From: Bacteroidota bacterium
GTDB lineage: Bacteria; Bacteroidota; Bacteroidia; Bacteroidales; GCA-2748055
Direction of reading: 5' to 3'
Assembly (NCBI GenBank): GCA_030642565.1
Contig: DAOWNM010000037.1
Coordinates: 1-12,728 of the forward strand
Length of the DNA stretch: 12,728 nucleotides
The translations under genes were made by a program, and so were the position numbers. This document shows, in pieces, positions 7,772 through 12,728 of this stretch; position 1 is the first letter of the stretch, and each line of letters begins with the position of its first letter. The notes beneath the pieces were generated by a model that did no database searches, was not told where the DNA came from, and saw only the letters and a program-made list of their open reading frames with translations.

Positions 7772-8788
7772 ATGGAACTTGACTGGAAAAATCTTGGCTT
7801 CGGTATAATGAAGACCGATTACAATGTGAGATGTCTCTTCAAAGACGGAAAATGGGGCGAACTGGAAGTCTCCTCGGATGAATATCTTCCCATTCATATT
7901 GGAGCCACATGTCTGCATTACGGTCAGGAGTCGTTCGAAGGACTGAAAGCCTTTACTGGTAAGGATGGACGCATCAGGCTGTTCCGGCACGAAGAGAATG
8001 CCAAAAGAATGATCGATTCGGCCAAAGGAATTCACCTGGCCCAAGTACCGGTTGAGCTGTTTATGGAAGCGGTGGAGAAAGTGGTGATGTTAAATAAGCG
8101 GTTTGTACCTCCCTATGGTACAGGTGCATCCCTCTATATCCGCCCCCTTCTGATTGGAACCGGTCCGGAAGTGGGTGTAAAACCCTCGGCAGAGTATACC
8201 TTCCTGATATTTGTGATGCCGGTAGGACCCTATTTCAAAGCCGGATTTAAACCGGTGGATGTGATGATCTGCAGAGAACATGACAGGGCAGCGCCACTTG
8301 GTACAGGCCATCTGAAAGTTGGAGGAAACTATGCAGCCAGTATGAGTTCCATTGCAGAGGCACATCAGGGTGGCTTTGCCACTGCTTTATACCTCGATGC
8401 CAAAGAGAAGAAGTACATCGATGAGTGCGGTCCGGCCAATTTCTTTGGGATCAAAGATAACACCTACATCACCCCCAAATCACACTCCATCCTTCCCTCC
8501 ATCACCAACCGATGCCTTCAGGCGTTGGCTGAACAGATGGATATGAAAGTGGAAGTACGCCCCATACCTGTTGAAGAGCTTGCCACATTCGAAGAGGTTG
8601 GAGCATGTGGTACAGCAGCAGTCATTTCGCCCATTGGAAAGGTAGCTGATGTAGAGAAAGGGATAACCTATTCATTCGGGGATGGGATCACTCCAGGACC
8701 GGTATCCACCAAACTCTACGAGACCCTCCTGGGAATCCAGTACGGTGATCTGGAGGATTCCTTCGGGTGGACCAAAATCCTCGATTAA
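7772..8788 (+). CDS. ilvE: Branched-chain amino acid aminotransferase
   Basis: A cytoplasmic PLP enzyme of fold type IV that interconverts leucine, isoleucine and valine with their 2-oxo acids using glutamate/2-oxoglutarate. The 338-residue product carries CLHYGQESFEGLKAF (about 50-64), RPLLIGTG, the PLP-lysine motif GHLKVGGNYAAS with K182 as the predicted Schiff-base lysine, and IDECGPANFFGI, where the acidic residue supports the cofactor. This combination matches the eukaryote-like subgroup of bacterial BCATs rather than the E. coli IlvE subgroup. Length is normal. The start at 7772 follows the candidate promoter; a second in-frame ATG at 7808 (residue 13) is possible but would lose the conserved LGFG-type N-terminus. 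The gene is probably expressed alone: ftsX follows after 33 bases, but with its own -7 element. Confidence 0.95.
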   Translation: MELDWKNLGFGIMKTDYNVRCLFKDGKWGELEVSSDEYLPIHIGATCLHYGQESFEGLKAFTGKDGRIRLFRHEENAKRMIDSAKGIHLAQVPVELFMEAVEKVVMLNKRFVPPYGTGASLYIRPLLIGTGPEVGVKPSAEYTFLIFVMPVGPYFKAGFKPVDVMICREHDRAAPLGTGHLKVGGNYAASMSSIAEAHQGGFATALYLDAKEKKYIDECGPANFFGIKDNTYITPKSHSILPSITNRCLQALAEQMDMKVEVRPIPVEELATFEEVGACGTAAVISPIGKVADVEKGITYSFGDGITPGPVSTKLYETLLGIQYGDLEDSFGWTKILD

Positions 8789-8793
8789 ATTCC

Positions 8794-8801
8794 TATCTTT
8801 G
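8794..8801 (+). promoter_or_regulatory. Candidate -7 promoter element ahead of ftsX
   Basis: TATCTTTG is an exact TAnnTTTG match in the 33-base gap between ilvE and ftsX, 20 bases before the ftsX start. A -33 TTTG box is not visible at the usual spacing, which would fall in the last codons of ilvE. It could drive the ftsX-DUF3098-uppP-truB-(queA) cluster independently of ilvE. Confidence 0.42.
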
Positions 8802-8821
8802 CGACAGCCATTTTTTCAGGC

Positions 8822-9697
8822 ATGTCAAAGAAAGAAAGCAGGACATATTCCCGGAGAATTCGCAGCTCCTACATTACCTCGATCATTAGTATATCACTGG
8901 TTTTATTACTGCTCGGGATGGTAGGTCTGTTGTTGATCAATGGCCGCAACATCCGCAAACAGGTGATGGAGAGCATTGGATTCAATGTAATCCTCAAAGA
9001 AAATGTCAAGGAAGCTGACATTTACCAGCTTCAGAAAATACTGGATTCCAAGGAGTTTATACTCTCTACCGAGTACATCACCAAAGAGGAAGCTGCATTG
9101 GAGACTGAACAGATGCTGGGCGAGGATTTCATTCGGTTTTTAGGTTACAATCCTCTTCCGCCATCCATCAGGGTCAGGCTGCACCAGCCCTGGGCCAATC
9201 CCGATTCGGTAATGATCATTGAGCAGGACCTGATGAAGTACAACTCAATTGAGGAGGTGTACTATAAAAAATCGTTGTTATATGCAGTGAATGAGAATAT
9301 ACGCCAGATTACCATAATCATCCTGGGATTCTCCATTCTGCTAACACTGATCTCCGTTACCCTGATTAACAATACCATCAGGCTATCGATCTACTCCAAA
9401 CGATTTATTATCAACACCATGCAACTGGTGGGTGCTACAAGGGGATTTATACGAAAACCGTTTCTTTTCTCAAGTGCTGCAAGTGGATTTACGGGAAGCC
9501 TGGTGGCGCTCACAGTACTATTCGGATTGGTCTACCTGCTTCAAGAGGAGTTTGAAGGAGTGATCTCCCTCAAAGATTATGACATGCTGTCTATTCTGGC
9601 TTTGGGAGTGATCTTCACAGGCATCGTCCTCAACTGGGTTTCAACCTACTTTGCAGTGAATAAATACCTGAACATAAAAACAGATAAGCTTTACTAA
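8822..9697 (+). CDS. ftsX: Cell division protein FtsX (ABC-type permease subunit)
   Basis: FtsX is the inner-membrane partner of the ATPase FtsE; together they regulate cell-wall hydrolases at the division site. The 291-residue product has the FtsX topology: a basic cytoplasmic N-terminus, TM1 (about 18-39), an extracytoplasmic loop (about 40-160) with the PLPPSIRVRL segment at 111-120, and three C-terminal helices (about 162-183, 214-240, 253-276). The cytoplasmic loop between TM2 and TM3 holds the conserved MQLVGATRGFIRKPF (200-214). Length is typical of the family. No ftsE lies in the window. DUF3098 follows after 10 bases, suggesting co-transcription and possibly a shared envelope role. 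Confidence 0.93.
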   Translation: MSKKESRTYSRRIRSSYITSIISISLVLLLLGMVGLLLINGRNIRKQVMESIGFNVILKENVKEADIYQLQKILDSKEFILSTEYITKEEAALETEQMLGEDFIRFLGYNPLPPSIRVRLHQPWANPDSVMIIEQDLMKYNSIEEVYYKKSLLYAVNENIRQITIIILGFSILLTLISVTLINNTIRLSIYSKRFIINTMQLVGATRGFIRKPFLFSSAASGFTGSLVALTVLFGLVYLLQEEFEGVISLKDYDMLSILALGVIFTGIVLNWVSTYFAVNKYLNIKTDKLY

Positions 9698-9707
9698 TTG
9701 AGTCAAT

Positions 9708-9962
9708 ATGAGTAAGAAAAGCACTGCCAAAGAGAGCTTTGCACTGGCAAAAGAGAATTACATACTGCTGATCATTGGATTTGCCATCATTGTATTGGGA
9801 TTCATCCTGATGATCGGGGGAAAATCCGAAGATCCTGCCATTTTCAATGAAGAGGAGATATTTAGTTTTCGCCGGATTACACTGGCACCCATAATCGTAC
9901 TGGCAGGATTTATCTTCGAGATTTGGGCCATTATGAAAAAGCCCAAATCGGACAGCCGATGA
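9708..9962 (+). CDS. DUF3098 family small membrane protein
   Basis: Function unknown. The 84-residue product has a short charged N-terminus, two predicted membrane helices (about 17-37 and 57-76) and a basic C-terminus, with a loop between the helices containing EDPAIFNEEEIFSFRRITLAP. The FAIIVLGFILMIGGKSEDP and EEEIFSFRRITLAP segments match what I know of the DUF3098 family, which occurs in Bacteroidota commonly beside ftsX and uppP. Start and stop are tightly set by neighbours: 10 bases after ftsX, and its stop TGA overlaps the uppP start in ATGA (9959-9962), which implies translational coupling. By context a role in division or undecaprenyl lipid/peptidoglycan metabolism is possible, but nothing in the protein shows it. 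Confidence 0.88.
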   Translation: MSKKSTAKESFALAKENYILLIIGFAIIVLGFILMIGGKSEDPAIFNEEEIFSFRRITLAPIIVLAGFIFEIWAIMKKPKSDSR

Positions 9963-10744
9963 CATGGTTTGAAGCATTGATCCTTGGATTGGTCCAGGGG
10001 CTCACAGAATTTCTTCCTGTGAGCAGCAGCGGACATCTTGAAATCGGGAAAGTACTATTAAACATTGAGGTGAAAGAGAGCCTCACCTTTACTATACTGG
10101 TCCATTTTGCCACCGTACTAAGTACCATTACTGTATTTCATCAGGATATTAAAAAACTCTTTGTGGGACTTTTTCAATTCAGATGGAACGATGAGACCCG
10201 GTATGTCTCCAAAATACTGATCTCAATGATCCCGGTCCTGATAGTAGGTATATTGTTTCGGGAAGAGGTGGAATCACTCTTTTCCGGAAACCTGCTGTTG
10301 GTGGGAGGCGCCCTGATGATAACAGCACTCTTGCTGATCTCCACCCAGCTGGTAAAACCTGGTGAAAAGAAAATTCCGTTTCTTGATGCACTCCTTATGG
10401 GTATCGCACAGGCCATCGCTACCATCCCGGGAATTTCCCGGTCAGGCGCAACCATCTCCACAGGTCTGCTATTAAAAAACGGACGCAGTGATGTGGCACA
10501 GTTCTCCTTCCTGATGGTGCTGCTGCCCATCATCGGAGCCGCCTTGCTGGATATTTTCTCTATTTCATCTTCCAGTTCAGAGGCCGGAATTGCCACAGGT
10601 TCGCTGGTTATTGGTTTCCTGGCTGCCTACCTGTCAGGATACCTGGCATGCAGGTGGATGATCAATCTTGTAAAAAAGGGAAACCTCTACTGGTTTGCCA
10701 TCTATTGTGCAGTTGTGGGAATCATTTCAATCATCTTTGCCTGA
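9959..10744 (+). CDS. uppP: Undecaprenyl-diphosphatase UppP/BacA
   Basis: An integral membrane phosphatase that converts undecaprenyl pyrophosphate to undecaprenyl phosphate, recycling the lipid carrier of peptidoglycan and other envelope polymers; it is associated with bacitracin resistance. The 261-residue product contains the first catalytic motif QGLTEFLPVSSSGHLEI (Q13, E17, H26) and the second motif PGISRSGATIS (R161), with multiple hydrophobic helices throughout. The start at 9959 is chosen because MTWFEALILGLVQGLTEF is the family N-terminus and it overlaps the DUF3098 stop by four bases; the frame is open further upstream to 9923 but that lies inside DUF3098. truB follows after 4 bases. 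Confidence 0.96.
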   Translation: MTWFEALILGLVQGLTEFLPVSSSGHLEIGKVLLNIEVKESLTFTILVHFATVLSTITVFHQDIKKLFVGLFQFRWNDETRYVSKILISMIPVLIVGILFREEVESLFSGNLLLVGGALMITALLLISTQLVKPGEKKIPFLDALLMGIAQAIATIPGISRSGATISTGLLLKNGRSDVAQFSFLMVLLPIIGAALLDIFSISSSSSEAGIATGSLVIGFLAAYLSGYLACRWMINLVKKGNLYWFAIYCAVVGIISIIFA

Positions 10745-10748
10745 TTCT

Positions 10749-11450
10749 ATGGAGTATAATCGTCCCGAAACATACCTGGACGGAGCGGTCCTGTATATTG
10801 ACAAGCCCCTGACCTGGACATCCTTCGATGTGGTCAACAAGATCCGGAAATCGCTCAGGCACCACCTGGAAATTCAGAAAATCAAGGTGGGACATGCAGG
10901 CACACTGGACCCTCTGGCTACCGGACTGGTTATTATCTGTACCGGGAAAGCCACCAAACAGATCATGCAGTATCAGGATATGGATAAGGCATATACAGCA
11001 CAGGTCAGGCTGGGAGCCACCACTCCTTCATTCGATCTGGAAACAGAAGTTGATAAAACCTATCCGTGGGAGCATATCACCTCTGAAATAATTGAGCAGG
11101 CATTATCAAAGTTATCGGGCGACCAGGAGCAGATGCCTCCCCTCTATTCAGCCAAAAGCGTGGATGGGAAACGTGCCTATGCAATGGCCAGAAAAGGAAA
11201 ACATGTGGAACTAAAACCCCAGCAGGTACACATATCCCACCTGGAGTTGCTGTCAGAAAAGCTGCCCGAAATTGCGCTCCGTGTGGAGTGTAGCAAGGGC
11301 ACTTATATCAGATCCCTGGCCAGGGATCTGGGATCAATACTCGATTCAGGTGCTCACTTAACCGGACTCCGGCGGACCAGAATTGGTCCATATCATGTGG
11401 ATAAAGCCATTTCTATAGAGAACTTTATAGAAAATCTTAAACTTTTGTAA
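10749..11450 (+). CDS. truB: tRNA pseudouridine(55) synthase TruB
   Basis: TruB isomerises U55 to pseudouridine in the T-loop of most tRNAs. The 233-residue product has the family N-terminal motif LYIDKPLTWTSFDVV (15-29) and the catalytic-aspartate motif GHAGTLDPLATG (48-59, D54). It also has PPLYSAKSVDGKRAY, and the KGTYIRSLARDLG motif near the C-terminal third. The protein stops soon after the catalytic domain, with only a short C-terminal extension and no full PUA domain, which is common in this phylum. The start at 10749 is four bases beyond the uppP stop; an upstream in-frame ATG at 10695 lies inside uppP and adds no family sequence. Translation is probably coupled to uppP. Confidence 0.96.
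   Translation: MEYNRPETYLDGAVLYIDKPLTWTSFDVVNKIRKSLRHHLEIQKIKVGHAGTLDPLATGLVIICTGKATKQIMQYQDMDKAYTAQVRLGATTPSFDLETEVDKTYPWEHITSEIIEQALSKLSGDQEQMPPLYSAKSVDGKRAYAMARKGKHVELKPQQVHISHLELLSEKLPEIALRVECSKGTYIRSLARDLGSILDSGAHLTGLRRTRIGPYHVDKAISIENFIENLKLL
11410..11433. repeat. Perfect 8-bp AT-rich inverted repeat at the truB 3' end
   Basis: TTTCTATA (11410-11417) and TATAGAAA (11426-11433) are perfect inverted copies separated by 8 bases, within the last codons of truB. The stem is too AT-rich and lacks a following T tract, so it is not a convincing terminator. It could be an operator near the truB-queA junction or a chance palindrome in AT-rich coding sequence. Confidence 0.3.
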
Positions 11451-11510
11451 CAAATTTGCGTTTCTTACGTATAACGAGGCTCGCATCAAATAAAAATTCA
11501 CAATCGTAAT

Positions 11511-12560
11511 ATGAAGTTATCCCAATACAAATTCAATTTACCTCCCGAACTGATTTCAAAATTCCCAGCCAAAAATCGTGATGAATCCAGGTTGCTGGTT
11601 TTGCATCGGGACACAGAAAAAATAGAACACAAATCCTTTAAAGATATCATCAACTATTTCGATGATCGCGATGTGATGGTGTTCAATGACACCAAAGTAT
11701 TTCCAGCCCGTCTATATGGAAACAAAGAGAAAACCGGGGCTGAGATTGAGGTGTTTCTCTTAAGGGAACTCAACAAGGAACAGCGTCTCTGGGATGTACT
11801 GGTGGATCCGGCCCGTAAAATCAGGATCGGAAACAAACTCTACTTCGGAGAGAATGATGTACTGGTTGCCGAGGTTATTGATAACACCACCTCCAGAGGT
11901 AGAACACTGCGGTTTCTTTACGACGGCGATTATGATGAATTTAAAAAGACTCTTTTTGAACTGGGTGAAACACCACTTCCCAAGTTTATCGAAAGAAAGG
12001 TGGAGCCGGAAGACAAAGAGCGTTATCAGACCGTTTATGCCAAACATGAAGGTGCGGTAGCCGCTCCCACTGCAGGTATGCACTTCAGCCGGGAACTGTT
12101 GAAGCGCCTTGAGATCAAGGGAATTGACTTTGCTTATATTACACTACATGTGGGACTGGGGAATTTCCGAAGCGTGGATGTGGAAGATCTGACAAAGCAT
12201 AAGATGGACTCTGAAAGGATTTATATCATGGACGATTCGGTCAAACTGGTCAATGCAGCAAAAGAGAGGAAAAACAATGTATGCGCAGTTGGAACCACTG
12301 TTATGCGAACACTTGAGAGTTCCGTTTCGACCGATGGATTTCTGAAAGAGTATGACGGGTGGACCAATAAATTCATCTTTCCACCCTACGAATTCAGCGT
12401 ACCCAACAGAATGGTTTCCAACTTTCACCTACCCTATTCAACGCTTCTGATGATGGTATCTGCATTTGCAGGGTATAATCTACTTATGAATACCTATGAG
12501 GTTGCCATCAAGGAGAATTACAAATTCGGTACCTATGGAGATGCGATGCTGATCCTTTAA
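11511..12560 (+). CDS. queA: S-adenosylmethionine:tRNA ribosyltransferase-isomerase QueA
   Basis: QueA transfers and isomerises the ribosyl moiety of SAM onto 7-aminomethyl-7-deazaguanine in tRNA, forming epoxyqueuosine in the queuosine pathway. The 349-residue product is full length and holds the family blocks in order: DRDVMVFNDTKVFPARLYG (about 51-69), ETPLPKFIER, RYQTVYAKHEGAVAAPTAGM followed by HF (about 171-192), TLHVGLGNFRSV, GTTVMRTLES, FIFPPYEF and NFHLPYSTLLMMVSAF. The start at 11511 gives the usual MKLSQYKFNLP N-terminus. It lies 60 bases after truB, the widest gap in this cluster. A one-mismatch -7 candidate, CAAATTTG (11451-11458), is the only promoter hint there, so queA may read through from truB or start separately. 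No other queuosine genes are visible. Confidence 0.97.
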   Translation: MKLSQYKFNLPPELISKFPAKNRDESRLLVLHRDTEKIEHKSFKDIINYFDDRDVMVFNDTKVFPARLYGNKEKTGAEIEVFLLRELNKEQRLWDVLVDPARKIRIGNKLYFGENDVLVAEVIDNTTSRGRTLRFLYDGDYDEFKKTLFELGETPLPKFIERKVEPEDKERYQTVYAKHEGAVAAPTAGMHFSRELLKRLEIKGIDFAYITLHVGLGNFRSVDVEDLTKHKMDSERIYIMDDSVKLVNAAKERKNNVCAVGTTVMRTLESSVSTDGFLKEYDGWTNKFIFPPYEFSVPNRMVSNFHLPYSTLLMMVSAFAGYNLLMNTYEVAIKENYKFGTYGDAMLIL

Positions 12561-12570
12561 ACGATCCTGC

Positions 12571-12728
12571 ATGCCCCTGATAAACTCCATAATATCCTGG
12601 GTGAATGTGAAACGGCTTCACCAGATTGAGTTGTTCATGAAGTATCCCTTTGACGTACAGCAGGAGGTTTTTGGTAAATTGATAGAACAGGCGCTCCGTA
12701 CCACCTGGGGCGTACAGTACGGCTTCGA
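12571..12728 (+). CDS. GH3-family (auxin-responsive promoter family) protein, N-terminal 52 residues (partial, runs off right edge)
   Basis: The ATG at 12571, 10 bases after queA, opens a frame that stays open to the end of the window. It begins MPLINSIISWVNVKRLHQIE and continues LFMKYPFDVQQEVFGKLIEQ, then TTWGVQYGF. This is the N-terminal pattern I associate with Bacteroidota members of the GH3 family, which are structurally related to plant acyl-adenylate amido synthetases that conjugate amino acids to hormones. The bacterial substrate is not established, and the ATP-binding and acyl-binding motifs lie beyond the window, so activity cannot be judged. The short spacing suggests co-transcription with queA. 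Confidence 0.78.
   Translation, partial: MPLINSIISWVNVKRLHQIELFMKYPFDVQQEVFGKLIEQALRTTWGVQYGF

Noticed and set aside
1..12728. Mobile elements, CRISPR arrays, tRNA or rRNA genes
   Set aside because: No transposase or integrase motifs, regularly spaced repeats, cloverleaf-like tRNA ends or rRNA-like sequence were seen; gene-to-gene gaps leave almost no space for them.

Overview
The window looks like a chromosomal segment of a Bacteroidota (CFB group) bacterium, plausibly a free-living or marine lineage, although I cannot fix the family. The main reasons are a PorZ-like type IX secretion component with a C-terminal sorting domain, a DUF3098 protein between ftsX and uppP, a propeller/Y_Y_Y sensor protein, a bacterial GH3-family gene, start sites with little Shine-Dalgarno signal, and intergenic matches to the Bacteroidota -7 promoter element TAnnTTTG. 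Coding density is very high and no gap between genes exceeds 100 bases. I see no rRNA, tRNA, CRISPR array, insertion sequence or prophage.

Left arm (1-4323, all minus strand, read right to left): a two-domain universal stress protein, then a strong intrinsic terminator placed in the leader of rdgB (XTP/dITP pyrophosphatase), then porZ (T9SS surface component), then the first 159 codons of recO (recombination mediator), which runs off the left edge. The rdgB-porZ-recO genes are spaced by 40 and 18 bases and look co-transcribed.

Centre (4420-7680, plus strand): a single large gene divergent from usp. It encodes a membrane-spanning sensor with an exported beta-propeller region, a Y_Y_Y domain, one transmembrane helix, a coiled coil, a class III adenylate cyclase catalytic domain with adenine-specifying residues, and a C-terminal HD-phosphohydrolase-like domain whose HD metal-binding pair is replaced by Leu-Phe. 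This is the most interesting object in the window.

Right arm (7772-12728, all plus strand): ilvE (branched-chain aminotransferase), then a compact cluster ftsX - DUF3098 - uppP - truB - queA - GH3-family gene (partial, runs off the right edge). DUF3098 and uppP overlap by four bases and uppP-truB are 4 bases apart, so cell division/envelope genes and tRNA modification genes probably share transcripts. Perfect TAnnTTTG elements lie ahead of the cyclase, ilvE and ftsX.

Most of the window is ordinary housekeeping content. The candidates for unusual biology are the cyclase with its degenerate HD tail, the terminator in the rdgB leader, and the uncharacterised DUF3098 and GH3-family members.
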